Source of the DNA: Cordylochernes scorpioides
Taxonomy: Eukaryota; Arthropoda; Arachnida; Pseudoscorpiones; Chernetidae
Direction: 5' to 3'
Assembly: GCA_030710605.1 (NCBI GenBank)
Contig: CP092869.1
Coordinates: forward strand, 11,743,425-11,807,424
Length of the DNA: 64,000 nt
Shown here: positions 21,863 through 32,519 of the stretch, piece after piece
How positions within the stretch are numbered: the stretch's first letter is position 1
Layout: each line of letters opens with the position of its first letter
Notes under the pieces: model-generated
What the model saw: only the letters and a program-made list of their open reading frames with translations
Database searches by the model: none
Told to the model about the DNA's origin: nothing
Translations under genes and position numbers: made by a program

Positions 21863-22134
21863 AATTTTCATATTTAAATAGAATATTTTATTTTATCACT
21901 TATAGCTAGCGAATTATAGATTAGGTTTAAAAAATCGGTTTAATATTGCAAAATTCCAACCCTACAAACGAGTGCAAGTAATCAAACAGGGTTCTGGCAT
22001 ATTTGAAAGTCGAACTGTTGTTCACATGTGTAGATATGTGGTGCATTTACTTCGTTAACTTATTTCCACCATGATTATGATGACTTGTACTACGTATACT
22101 AGGTATAATAGTAATAAAATAGTTTATACATATA

Positions 22135-23016
22135 TGTGGCAATATCGTTGCGGGGTTTCTTGTTGTTGGATGCGAATGGTGAGATTTGATTGAAGCGCAG
22201 TCGTTTGAGTGGAAGTTGCAGCATACAGTTAGGAATAATCAGGACACGTGATTGTTTTGAAAATAAAAGGCAACTGGATTGGAGGGAAGAAGGTTTGAGA
22301 AGGAGCGGGTTTGATTGTTCCTTATCTGATCACATGGCGGTGATTGACATAGCTATGAGCTGAGCTGAGAGAGAGATCTCTAGAACAGATGTTACCTTGG
22401 TGGGAGCAAGTCGAAGGCTGATCCGAACTCGGTGGGAGCCAAGTCGCTACTGCAGGTGTTGTTCCTATGAGAGCGAAAACCTAACTGACCATCCTTGCCT
22501 TTCGATTTAACACCAAGACCCCGTTTCTCTCTGATTGGTTGAGAGATGATCACATGCTTTTTCCCTATTGGTTGACCTATTTAGATGCTATCTTTTGATT
22601 GGCCCGCGGCTTTCCTTGATGAAAGCTGTGGTCTGCTTGATAGGAAGTGTCGAGTGCTATTTTGACTTTATTTACTTCCGTGTTATCAAATACGTCCTAT
22701 CTTGGGTCGGAAGTATGGGGTGTCTCTATACTAATATAACTTCTGTGGATATTGGATACGTCCTGTTTTGTCAGGAAGTATTGAGTGCATCTTGGCTAAA
22801 ATAAGTTCTGCGGTCACTAGAGACGTCCGGTCTCTGCCCCTGCAATATTGACACAGGGGTGCCCAGAATAGTCGTGCCAGCTTTAGGTCTACTTCCTATA
22901 TCTTAATGCTACTTGCTTCCCTCCAGTTACCTTGTTCTTTATTAAGTCTTCGAAAATCATACATGGTACATACATAGTGGGTCGGGGTTGCATTTAATTA
23001 TATACAAATTATGACA
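22135..23016 (-). repeat. 3' LTR of element 2
   Basis: This 882-bp direct repeat starts TGTCATAA and ends GCCACA on the element strand. A 78-codon frame occurs identically in both LTRs and is not a gene. Confidence 0.88.
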
Positions 23017-23239
23017 GATGCGCCCCCTACATGTGAAGAATTCAAGAAGGGGTTAGCCTGAGAGAATTCTGTAAAATGAAAAATAATTTTGTGGGAAAAT
23101 TAGTTGTAGGTATTGAGGGGCTATATACAAGCATTGCTGGTGACATAAGTAAGATAGAATGGGGTTGATGATATAGGTTGAGTATAATTAATAGAAATCA
23201 AAAAATTTTTTAATTGTAAGAAATCAATGAAGGTTATGG

Positions 23240-23740
23240 TACATAGTGGGTAAAACAAAAAAATGCGCCTAAACGAATTCTACTCGAGATAAGAAATGAT
23301 ATCGAGGGAGTTCTATTAAGGCTTTTGAAATCCAATAAAAATAATATAAAAATAGTTGAATGAAATCAAAATTGAATGTGTTTGGTTGAAAAAGAAAAAT
23401 ATTTTGTTGCATGGTGACAAAGACAACTGCTTAGTTACTTTTTTGCTCGAATTCTGAGAAAAAGGAATCGAGGAAATTTCATAAGGCGCTTTGAAATCAA
23501 AACAAAATAAAATAAGAATAGTTGAATGAAAACAAAATTGAATGTGTTTGGTTGAATGGTGAGAAAAAAAAAAATGCCTAACCATATTCTAGCTCGAAAT
23601 TGGGAATGAAATCGAAGGAATTCTATTAGGTCTTTTGAGAAATCAAAAATAAAAATAAAATAAAAGTTTTTTTGAGCGAAATCAAAGTTGAGTGTTTGAA
23701 AAAAGAAAAATGAAAAATAAAAAGGTTTCAACAACAAAGG
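23240..23740 (-). repeat. Imperfect tandem repeats of about 125-150 bp
   Basis: Three diverged copies share AATTGAATGTGTTTGGTTGAA and a GAATTCTA..TCGA..GAAATCGA-type block, in the non-coding 3' part of element 2. The minus-strand frames here are low-complexity Phe-rich and not supported. Confidence 0.6.
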
Positions 23741-24622
23741 GTGATTTAATGTTTTTAGTTTAATCGAAAACCAGTGGGTTTTCGTTGATAATTGAGTTGT
23801 GGCAATATAAGCTAAGTGGTAAATAGAATGATAATTGATAAATAAAAATGATAATATAAACTAATTGGAAAAAAAAATGATAATTAATGATTAAAAGTGG
23901 CAATAAGTTGAATAAATTGATAAATTGATTAAATATTTACATTTTTAATTGCGAGAAAATAATGAAAATGATTGATATGAAAAATAAGGTGTATTGGTTG
24001 GAACCCTTTGGTATCTACATGCCCTGATCTAAATGTATTGATTGTTCCATTTTGCCCTATAAATGTTTTACTTGCTCAATTATGCCCTATAAATTTTTTG
24101 TCTCGTCTGTAGCGACACTTAGGTGAAAAACGTGATTCTAGTCCTCAAGTGCGTTTATGCTGTGTGTACAGGAGACATGGAAATCTATATAACCTTTAGG
24201 TGTAATTTTTTTGTCTTTGTGTGTGTGTTGTGAAAAAATGTTAGAAGTCTATTGTGTAAGAAATGTGTGAGCTAGTTCTATGTGTTGTCTCGTGGATGTG
24301 GAGTTGGTTGGTAAAAATCGATATGTAGACTCGAACTGGAATCAAAATCGGTGGTATAGCGAGGTTCCCAGTCGACCTCAATAGGGGATCTTCTCATTGT
24401 AATTAGAGATACGGAAGTGGGGTGTGTCGGGCAAACGAGAGGGAGTGAAATTGGAGATCGGACGAGGGCGCTCCGCTTTGTTTACAGAGGCCGAATTTAT
24501 CGCTGCGAACTACACTTCCGTCGCGGTGTCTCAAATTCTCGTTTCCTGCCGTCTATTTATTTTTGGTGCGGCTCGGGGCTTGTTTTTGGAGTACGGCTTC
24601 TCCGACATCGGTTGGTTATCTT

Positions 24623-25378
24623 TCAGTTACTGCTATCTTTTCGGAGTTTATTTAGATTTTCTGCAAAGATGTTTCCTAATGTTTGTCCAAAATTAAAAAC
24701 TGCCTCTTGTAGTTCGAAGATTTTCTGAGCGGGCATGGTATATATAAACAAGTAATTGATGAATAAAATTGGAATACAGTTGTATGGCAGAAGTAACAAA
24801 CAAAGGATGAAAATCAGATGAAAAATAGGGTATTGCCCCATGTTCGTCCACATTTTTGTAACTGGGGACTCTGAAATATTTGCTTGAACCTTATAAATTG
24901 TAGAATTTGAATGATTGGTAGGTTCGCAGTTTTCCTGTTTGATATCTTTAGGGAGTGGTGTGATATGATTGAGTTGGTTGTCAGGTTTGCAGTTTTTAAC
25001 GTCGGGGAAGAGTGATGTAAATCGTCTTGTTGCAAAAATGGCAGGGTCTAAATGCCTGAAAGGTTCGCTGCTGGTGGGTTTGAACCTTAATGACTCTGTT
25101 GGGAATAATTCGGGTGTTAAATGTTTGAAAGGGAACGTGTAATTGGGGTTGTGTTTTATATGATAGGTGTTAACGGCGGGTGGTGATATATAATGGATTT
25201 TTTCTGTATACAGTTTAAGTTTGTTGACGTGGATTGTGTCAGTGTCTCTTTGAAGTGGTTGATTTGGTCGATCTATGCGGACCACATTTGGTGAAATAAT
25301 TTCTAAAATTGTGTGAGGTCCTGTGAAATATGGCGCGAGTTTCCCTGTATTTGGGTGGTGATATAATTTTACTAACAC
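24623..25378 (-). pseudogene. Gypsy pol C-terminus (integrase C-terminal region)
   Basis: The 251-aa frame begins within pol. Its first 60 residues (VKLYHHPNTGKLAPYFTGPH and VVRIDRPNQP) match the integrase C-terminal fold that ends gypsy polyproteins. The rest is a long unconserved tail with a hydrophobic stretch near residues 180-215 (FHLIFILCLLLLPYNCIPIL), reminiscent of a membrane segment. The catalytic integrase core is missing upstream. It could be a deletion remnant or a retained short product. The hydrophobic tail might come from a decayed envelope-like frame, but that is speculation. Confidence 0.65.
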
Positions 25379-26540
25379 TAGATCACCTACTTCGAAATGT
25401 GGTTGCTTGTGTCGTTTGTCATAAGTGTTTTTGTCTTGTAAATGTTTGTTTTGTGTGCGTGTGTGATATGTTTGGTGTACGAAATTTTGTTTTGTTTGTG
25501 GGTTTTACTTGTTTGACGATGTCTTGTGTCATGTGTTATGGTCTGCCAATACATTGTGAAGAGATAAGTTGGTGTAAGTTCGACGTTATTTGTATTTTGA
25601 AAAGTCGGATGTTGTATCCATTTATTAAATCGAATGGTCGTCGTGACTTTAGAAAAAAAAACTATTCAGTGATATTAGAGTGGAATTGAGTGAAAATGAG
25701 GCTTACGACGTGAACACGCTTTGAGTGGAGATGTGTCACAGGTGTGGTGAAAAGGCGTCTGTGGCCTGAAATGAAAAGTTTTGTGGGGTGACCTGTGACA
25801 CGAATCGAAAAAAAAAAAATTTGTGAATGAAAAGGTGTCACGCGAAATCCTTGTTTGTTCAAAACCTAACCTGTTCTCACTATGAACAACAAATTTATTA
25901 AAGTCATATATCGAAATTTCTATTGTTAGTGTATATGGCATCTTTTAAGGTGAACAATTTTTTATTGTTTTGTGTAGACGAGATGATTGTTACTAACGAC
26001 GGTGCATGCGTTTGTTGGTCGTTGTTGCCTTTTGGCGCGAGTGTCGTGCTTGTTGGGCGGGTTGTGCGTGTTTGCTAGCGTGAAAACCGTCCTTTGGATG
26101 GATGTTGTCGGTGTATTGTTGTCGCGAATGTCGTGATTGTTGTTAAATACGTTTGTGGGGTTGTTGTGAGGTACACTTTTATGTTGTGGCGATGTGTGGT
26201 CATGCATGGATTTTGTGTGGTAAGTGTGTGAGTTGTACTGACACGTTTTTTTTTTTTTTTTGGCATGGTGAGGGTTGAAGCCTTTGTGGCTTATATTTGA
26301 GGGCATATAGTATTGATAATTGGGTTGAGTGATAAACATGGTAGTGGGGTCAATGAATGCAGGCAAGGGTTGTCCTGTGTGACAAATTTGATTGTAGTGC
26401 AAGTCCTTTCGGACAGGTTTGGCCTAGCCCGTGCGTGCATTCATTGAGTACAAAGGTTAGATATGGTTAAAAGGGGTAGGTAGCTAGGTAAAAGTTCAAA
26501 GTCAATTCCTTGACGGCATAGGATGGGTGCCTACCTCAGT

Positions 26541-26936
26541 TCAACAGGTCTCCTTTGGGACGCCTTGGTTTGGAGTGGTTGGCTTGGGGCTCGGGACTGC
26601 TCGCACCGTCCGTGAAATTGAAGTGAAGTCCGGTACTGGAAGATCATTTTGGGATCGTTTGTGCTGACCCGGATCGCGCGGATTGGTTTCGGGGACTGTG
26701 TACGGCATGGCGGTGGATGACTCCTCGGTGGTCGGTGTCCGGTCTTGGTGACACTCGCCTGGGGTTGGTGGGGGTTGTGTCCGTCGTCCTCCCCGGGGAA
26801 TGGCGCTCCGGAATTCCGTCTCACTTTGTGGGGCGTTGACACGTCGGATGGCCACGGTCATCTGCCATATGATGGCCGCTAGAAGGCGCCTGGTCGCTTC
26901 TCTTCTTGTCCGCTTCTTTTCCGCTGGTTTTGTCAT
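26541..26936 (-). pseudogene. Gag-like fragment of LTR element 2
   Basis: The minus-strand frame of 131 aa lies just inside the 5' LTR, where gag is expected. It is basic and Pro/Thr-rich without a zinc knuckle. A parallel frame from 26842 overlaps it, and neither has clear homology by eye. An alternative start about 30 bp upstream gives a different frame that stops, so the gag region has probably shifted. Confidence 0.35.
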
Positions 26937-27023
26937 TGCCTTTTGATTTGCTGGTGTCTGGGCTAATTTCCATCTTGATCCTGATTAAGTTCCATAATCT
27001 TTATCCTGTCGACTTAACCGTTC

Positions 27024-27905
27024 TGTGGCAATATCGTTGCGGGGTTTCTTGTTGTTGGATGCGAATGGTGAGATTTGATTGAAGCGCAGTCGTTTGAGTG
27101 GAAGTTGCAGCATACAGTTAGGAATAATCAGGACACGTGATTGTTTTGAAAATAAAAGGCAACTGGATTGGAGGGAAGAAGGTTTGAGAAGGAGCGGGTT
27201 TGATTGTTCCTTATCTGATCACATGGCGGTGATTGACATAGCTATGAGCTGAGCTGAGAGAGAGATCTCTAGAACAGATGTTACCTTGGTGGGAGCAAGT
27301 CGAAGGCTGATCCGAACTCGGTGGGAGCCAAGTCGCTACTGCAGGTGTTGTTCCTATGAGAGCGAAAACCTAACTGACCATCCTTGCCTTTCGATTTAAC
27401 ACCAAGACCCCGTTTCTCTCTGATTGGTTGAGAGATGATCACATGCTTTTTCCCTATTGGTTGACCTATTTAGATGCTATCTTTTGATTGGCCCGCGGCT
27501 TTCCTTGATGAAAGCTGTGGTCTGCTTGATAGGAAGTGTCGAGTGCTATTTTGACTTTATTTACTTCCGTGTTATCAAATACGTCCTATCTTGGGTCGGA
27601 AGTATGGGGTGTCTCTATACTAATATAACTTCTGTGGATATTGGATACGTCCTGTTTTGTCAGGAAGTATTGAGTGCATCTTGGCTAAAATAAGTTCTGC
27701 GGTCACTAGAGACGTCCGGTCTCTGCCCCTGCAATATTGACACAGGGGTGCCCAGAATAGTCGTGCCAGCTTTAGGTCTACTTCCTATATCTTAATGCTA
27801 CTTGCTTCCCTCCAGTTACCTTGTTCTTTATTAAGTCTTCGAAAATCATACATGGTACATACATAGTGGGTCGGGGTTGCATTTAATTATATACAAATTA
27901 TGACA
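27024..27905 (-). repeat. 5' LTR of element 2
   Basis: This is the partner of 22135-23016. The sequence after it on the element strand, GAACGGTTAAGTCGACAGG, shares GTCGACAGGAT with the same place in element 1 and is the primer-site candidate. Confidence 0.88.
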
Positions 27906-27939
27906 TATATATATAAATATATATACATAAAATTATTTC

Positions 27940-28265
27940 TAGAACGACATTTAAAAATTATCCCGCATGTGTTTCTTTTGAACGAAAAAATCGAAATTTA
28001 TTCTAAGGAGAAATAACGATTATTTTTAACCTTAGGGATGAAATATGAAATTGATGAAATGTGAAGAGTAATGAAAAACGGAAAAATAAAAGTGTCCAGG
28101 GATGGGAAACGAACCCACAGTGTTCCGATTACCGGGCAGATGCCATGTCCACTAGGTTAGAAATAATCGTTATTTCTCCTTAAAATAAATTTCGATATTT
28201 CATTCAAAAGAAACACATGCGGGATAATTTTCAAATGTAGTTCTACAATCATAAGCCGCATTTAT
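27940..28265. repeat. Fold-back repeat with partial tRNA-like centre
   Basis: The left arm (27945-28085) and right arm (28158-28262) pair through GAACGACATTTAAAAATTATCC and its complement. The tRNA-like part (28094-28157, minus) is cut off at its 5' side before the acceptor strand and carries GGTTCGTTTCCC for box B. It sits 90 bp upstream of TRAF-like gene 1, within its putative intron or 5' region. Confidence 0.65.
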
Positions 28266-28330
28266 ATTGAATTACAAAATTATTTTTATTGAATTAATTT
28301 CTGTTAAAATTTTTCATTTGTTGTTTTAGA

Positions 28331-28357
28331 TCTCGAGGTCATTTTTCTCAAGTTGAG
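28331..28357 (+). other. Putative splice acceptor and 5' leader of TRAF-like gene 1
   Basis: A T-rich tract ends in TTTTAG at about 28330, followed by ATCTCGAGG and then the ATG. The same AG plus ATC/ATT..GAGG pattern precedes the other two TRAF paralogues, so a 5' exon probably lies further upstream. No transcript data are available here. Confidence 0.4.
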
Positions 28358-30250
28358 ATGTCGTCCAAGAGTGATGAGGACGAAGAGCCTTTCCTGGGAT
28401 GTTCGAATTCGAAAAAAGGATGTCAAACGATATTAATGAACTTTCAAGAAGCTAATGAACACAGTAAAATTTGCCAATATACAGAAGTAGATTGTCCACT
28501 CGAATGTGCCGAGAAAATATTGAGACAAGATTTAATAACTCATATTTCTAAACTTTGTTCTCAACGTTGTGACAGATGTCCTAATTGTAATCTAGAAATG
28601 TTCCACAGTCAACTGGAATCACATCAAGAACAATGTTATCTTAGACAAGTCAAATGTACGTACTGTGGAAGCAAGACAATCTTACAAGATCTGCAGAACC
28701 ACCAAGAATTCTGTAGCGAAAAACAACTTCCTTGTAAAATGAAGAATCTAGGGTGTGATTGGATTGGAAATTCTTCATCAAAGATAGTTCATGAACAGGA
28801 TGTTAACTTACATTTTCACATCTTTAATCATTTTTTAAATGAACTTTCACAGGAAACTCGTCAAATTTCAAAGTCCGTTGAAAAGAAATTAAATAATTTT
28901 CAACTTAAAATCAAAAATGATATTACTAAAAGAGTAAAAGGGGAATATTCAAAGCTAATTATTAATACAAATAATAAAATTAAGGCAAGTAAACAGGAAA
29001 TTAAAACTTTAGAATATAAAATTACAGAGTTGACAACAGTTAATGAAACTTTAATTGAAACTGTTAAGAAACAATCAATAGATATTGAAAATCTTAAATT
29101 AGAGTTGAAACGTGTGGAAGATAAATTAGACACCAACTATTCTATTCATGACACTTTACACACGGATAGCTATACAAATGAAGAAATTGAAGACGATGTA
29201 CAAACTGATATCAATACAAATGAAGAAATTGAAGACACTGTACAAACTGATATCAATACAAATGAAGAAATTGATGACGATGTACACACTGCTAACTATA
29301 CAAATGAAGAAATTGAAGACACTGTACAAACTGATATCAATACAAATGAAGAAATTGATGACGATGTACACACTGCTAACTATACAAATGAAGAAATTGA
29401 AGACGATGTACACACTGATATCAATACAAATGAAGAAATTGAAGACAATGTACACACTGATATCAATACAAATGAAGAAATTGAAGACGATGTACAAACT
29501 GATATCAATACAAATGAAGAAATTGAAGACGATGTACACACTGATATCAATACAAATGAAGAAATAGAAGACAATGTTCACACTGATATCAATACAAATG
29601 AAGAAATTGAAGACAATGTACACACTGATATCAATACAAATGAAAAAATTGAAAGCAATGAAATAACTGATAGAATAGAAGATCAACAACCAGAAAATAT
29701 AACTAAGCGGATGGCTTTATCCAATACACTATCTCCTATATGCAAAGATGTAAAGATTGAAATGAAATTAAACAAAGATATTTGGTATCCTTATTTATCA
29801 TTTGAAGAATTTATTGATCAAGCTCTTTTATATATCTATGGTGAAATTAAATATGAGAATAAATTTACTTTGGAATTTTCCGATATTGATTATAGCAAGT
29901 CATTTTCAAAACAAATCTTTTTTAAAAGTATTATAGATATCAATATCTCAGTTTCATTTTTATTTATCTATTTTTTATCTTATGATACCTTAGCTGTGGG
30001 AATATCACTGGATCATTCCATTTTCAGAGTTGAAGAGATTCGAGGTTCTGGGATTCAATGTGCTATCTTGTCTTTGTCTAATTCCTCTACAGGCCAGGTC
30101 ATCGCCTACTGTACTTCTTTGTTTGACAAAGGAGATAAAAATCGTATTTATGATATTTTTCGGTTTCAAAAACAAATATTTAATGAATATAATGAACAAT
30201 TTCCTGGTTTATTACTATTTAAATTAACTCTATTTTATTATAGTATTTGA
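28358..30250 (+). CDS. TRAF-like zinc-finger/MATH protein with 14-residue repeats (630 aa)
   Basis: Residues 10-150 carry TRAF-type zinc fingers with Cys/His at about 15, 22, 35, 39, 46, 50, 67, 71, 74, 77, 83, 89, 93, 100, 103, 115 and 119. PNCNLEMFHSQLESH and LGCDWIGN are landmarks. Residues 165-265 look like a coiled coil. Residues 268-437 are about 12 tandem copies of DINTNEEIEDDVHT. Residues 465-628 resemble a MATH/TRAF-C domain (IWYPYLSFEEF, VIAYCTSLF). There is no RING finger, so it probably is not itself a ubiquitin ligase. TRAF proteins are cytoplasmic adaptors of receptor signalling, and such a role is inferred only. The start is the first ATG after the putative acceptor. The paralogue at 53522 lacks the repeats. 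Confidence 0.85.
   Translation: MSSKSDEDEEPFLGCSNSKKGCQTILMNFQEANEHSKICQYTEVDCPLECAEKILRQDLITHISKLCSQRCDRCPNCNLEMFHSQLESHQEQCYLRQVKCTYCGSKTILQDLQNHQEFCSEKQLPCKMKNLGCDWIGNSSSKIVHEQDVNLHFHIFNHFLNELSQETRQISKSVEKKLNNFQLKIKNDITKRVKGEYSKLIINTNNKIKASKQEIKTLEYKITELTTVNETLIETVKKQSIDIENLKLELKRVEDKLDTNYSIHDTLHTDSYTNEEIEDDVQTDINTNEEIEDTVQTDINTNEEIDDDVHTANYTNEEIEDTVQTDINTNEEIDDDVHTANYTNEEIEDDVHTDINTNEEIEDNVHTDINTNEEIEDDVQTDINTNEEIEDDVHTDINTNEEIEDNVHTDINTNEEIEDNVHTDINTNEKIESNEITDRIEDQQPENITKRMALSNTLSPICKDVKIEMKLNKDIWYPYLSFEEFIDQALLYIYGEIKYENKFTLEFSDIDYSKSFSKQIFFKSIIDINISVSFLFIYFLSYDTLAVGISLDHSIFRVEEIRGSGIQCAILSLSNSSTGQVIAYCTSLFDKGDKNRIYDIFRFQKQIFNEYNEQFPGLLLFKLTLFYYSI
29161..29668 (+). repeat. 42-bp in-frame coding minisatellite (about 12 units)
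   Basis: The unit GATATCAATACAAATGAAGA, continued by AATTGAAGACGATGTACACACT, is repeated with few changes and always in multiples of three. Units differ mainly at EDD/EDN/EDT, DIN/ANY and VHT/VQT. Two pairs of units (DINTNEEIDDDVHT followed by ANYTNEEIED.V) are repeated together, suggesting expansion of an 84-bp double unit. Other frames on both strands are also open across it. Confidence 0.9.
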
Positions 30251-30452
30251 AAAGTGTTTGAAATTCATATGTTAATTTTGTAATTATTCTTATTTTTTAA
30301 TTAATAGAAACATTTTTCTGGCAGACATATTCAATGTTTTATTATAATCATTTTTAGACATTATTTTTTTTTGTTTCTTTTTTTTCTTAGTTAGTTATCA
30401 AATCATTTGCAATTGTAGTTTCTTTTTTGTTTTGTTGTGTTCCTTTTTAAGC

Positions 30453-30458
30453 AATAAA
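30453..30458 (+). promoter_or_regulatory. Poly(A) signal candidate, TRAF-like gene 1
   Basis: AATAAA lies about 200 bp after the stop codon, in a T-rich 3' region. Confidence 0.45.
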
Positions 30459-30646
30459 ATATATAGAACTAAGGTGTAATATTCAATTCAAACATATGGA
30501 ACCAACATCCTTTCATTTTTAAAACAAAGCTAAATCATAAGCTTATATAATATAAAGTTGTATAACTTTCACTTTTCCATACAAATAGCCTAATCAAAGG
30601 ATCAATAATTTGGTCTCAATGTTCTTTATAATATTGATTAGAACTA

Positions 30647-32138
30647 CACTGGTGTCCAAAAAATAAGAAACCTTTGTTTTTTAATGATATGTTTTAAAAT
30701 TTAAAACGCTAAAATCTAAAAAATAATTTAATTAGGTTTTTTAAGTCGTATAGTTTATTTATCGCAACCATTCGATTCGGTAAAATTGAAAATATGTAAA
30801 TGTTTGCTTGTCTTTTTAGTGTGCTATTTAGCGTGTTGTTTACCCCATCTAAGAATTGTCCAATTATAATTTTATTTAATCCTTAGTTAATTATGAGGTT
30901 ACGAAAAATTTAGCAGATGATTTAAAATGGAGAGCTGTTGGAAGAATGGAGGCAGGGCAATCACAAGTTGAAGTAGCAAAATGGCTGATTGTGAATAAAT
31001 CTGTGGTCCGCAAAATATGGAAACAGTTCATTGAGACAGGAACCATCAAAATAAAAGAAGGTTCTGGTAGAAAAAGAAAAACAGCTAGCTCTGAAGACCG
31101 TTATCTGGTCGTAACTGCCAAGCGCCATAGGGAGATGACAGCTATTCAACTCTCTAATGAACTCTCAAGTGCTACTGGAACGATAATTTCAAGACAAACT
31201 GTTTACCGAAGGCTTCACGAAGGTGCTCTTTATGCAAGACGACCAATCGTCTGTATCCCTTTAACCTCTGCTCACAGGAGATCCCGCTTGAATTGGTGCT
31301 TGGAACATCACGCCTGGACTCATGATCAGTGGGCCAATGTTCTCTGCAGTGACGAGTCAAGATTTAGTTTAAACACAGATTCTCGACGAGTTTTCATCTG
31401 CAGGGAGCCTGGAACCCGCTATCATCCCAGTAACATCAGGGAAATAGACAGTTTTAGAGGGGGCAGTCTCTTAGTCTGGGCTGGCATCAGTTCTAGCAGA
31501 TGCACACGCCTCCAGTTTTTTTCTGGGGGCACTTTAACTGCCCAAAGGTACAGGGACGAGATCCTTGAGCCCTATCTAAGAACTTATAGAGATCAAATTG
31601 GTCACAATTTAATTTTTATGGACGATAATGCTCGTCCGCATAGGGCTAAGCTAGTCAATGAATAACTCCAGAGTGAGAATATTCGAAGGATGGATTGGCC
31701 AGCCAAATCTCCGGACCTGAATCCAATAGAGCATTTGTGGGATGCTCTAGGGAGGCGTATTGGAGCTCGTCACCCCTCTCCCAGAACCCTCGTTGAGCTA
31801 AGAACTGCTCTATTGGAGGAGTGGGGTTTACAACCCTTGGACCTCCTCCAAAGCCTGGTAAACAGTATGAGGGCTTGCTGTGAGACCTTGATAGCTGTTA
31901 GAGGTGATCATACTCCCTATTGATAACTTATTTCTTTAAGATCTGGAACCTTAGCTTTGGGTATGTTGGTAATAATTTGCATATTTCATAATTTCAAATA
32001 TATATTTTTTATTTTCATATAGCTAGTCAAATTCTCCATAGTTTAAACTATTTGTATACTAAATTTTATATTTGTTAATAAATTAGATTTTGAGAAATTT
32101 CAATATTGGTTAAGTTTCTTATTTTTTGGACACCAGTG
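30647..32138 (+). mobile_element. Tc1-type DNA transposon (1492 bp)
   Basis: Terminal inverted repeats start CACTGGTGTCCAAAAAATAA and match for about 25 bp. TA flanks both ends (30645-30646 and 32139-32140). The length and the single transposase region fit the Tc1 group. Ends are well preserved, so only the coding region appears damaged. Confidence 0.92.
30946..31923 (+). pseudogene. Tc1 transposase with an in-frame stop
   Basis: The frame 30946-31665 carries the paired-type helix-turn-helix region (QSQVEVAKWL, SRQTVYRRLH) and SDESRF (first Asp) and MDDNARPHRAK (second Asp). A TAA at 31663-31665 interrupts it. Without any shift the same frame continues to WPAKSPDLNPIEHLW (catalytic Glu) and ends at 31923. 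There are 34 residues between the second Asp and the Glu, the DD34E spacing. Upstream of 30946 the frame is open (LADDLKWRAVGRM) but an ATG is displaced by a frame change. One stop and a damaged start make it a young pseudogene. Confidence 0.9.
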
Positions 32139-32309
32139 TATATACCTTTATGATATAAGAAATTCGCACTGGCTTTCCACATATGTAGACATGTGTTGCA
32201 CTTACAGTGAAAGTAATCTCTAACTACCCACCATGAATATAATGGCCAGTACCACGTGTACTTGGAATAAAATTTTAAAAAATGATATAAACAAAAATAA
32301 TTCCTATGT

Positions 32310-32480
32310 TATAATACCTTGATAAAGGTTGGCGTTCAGCCAACTGAAATATTGGTAAATTAAATGATATTTTAAACACATATTAATATCTTATAATACC
32401 TTGATAAAGGTTGGCGTTCAGCCAACTGAAAATTTGGTAAAATAAAATGATATTTTGATAAAATATATGCTTTTTAAATT
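32310..32480 (+). repeat. Two tandem Penelope-type 3' units (GTTGGC family)
   Basis: Two direct copies about 78 bp apart each read CCTTGATAAAGGTTGGCGTT, CAGCCAACTGAAA and TTGGTAAA. The second is followed by AAAATATATGC. Direct rather than inverted order differs from the other sites. Confidence 0.65.
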
Positions 32481-32519
32481 AAAGAATTATTTATGAATTT
32501 CTCTATTTTCAATATATAT

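Larger units (their letters stand above)
22135..27905 (-). mobile_element. Ty3/gypsy-like LTR retrotransposon, element 2
   Basis: Two 882-bp direct repeats (22135-23016 and 27024-27905) show no difference I could find, so the insertion is recent. The strand is set by an integrase C-terminal frame on the minus strand. A GGGGGCGCATC tract just before the 3' LTR on that strand fits a polypurine tract. TATA flanks both ends (22131-22134 and 27906-27909), though in AT-rich DNA. The 4-kb interior keeps a gag-like fragment and the end of pol only. Protease, reverse transcriptase and RNase H are absent, so it must be mobilised in trans. Confidence 0.88.

Noticed and set aside
22568..22804. 78-codon ORF repeated at 27457-27693
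   Set aside because: It is identical in both LTRs of element 2 and has no domain. It is an LTR by-product.
24417..24728. Plus-strand ORFs in LTR element 2
   Set aside because: They are antisense to the pol end and partly overlap its coding frame. No motif.
25962..26402. 146-codon minus-strand ORF in element 2
   Set aside because: It is Asn/Thr/His-rich low complexity with a poly-Lys run from an A tract. It could be part of an old gag but I cannot support it.
29156..29689. 177-codon minus-strand ORF over the TRAF repeat
   Set aside because: It is a perfect translation of the complementary strand of a coding minisatellite. No independent signal.
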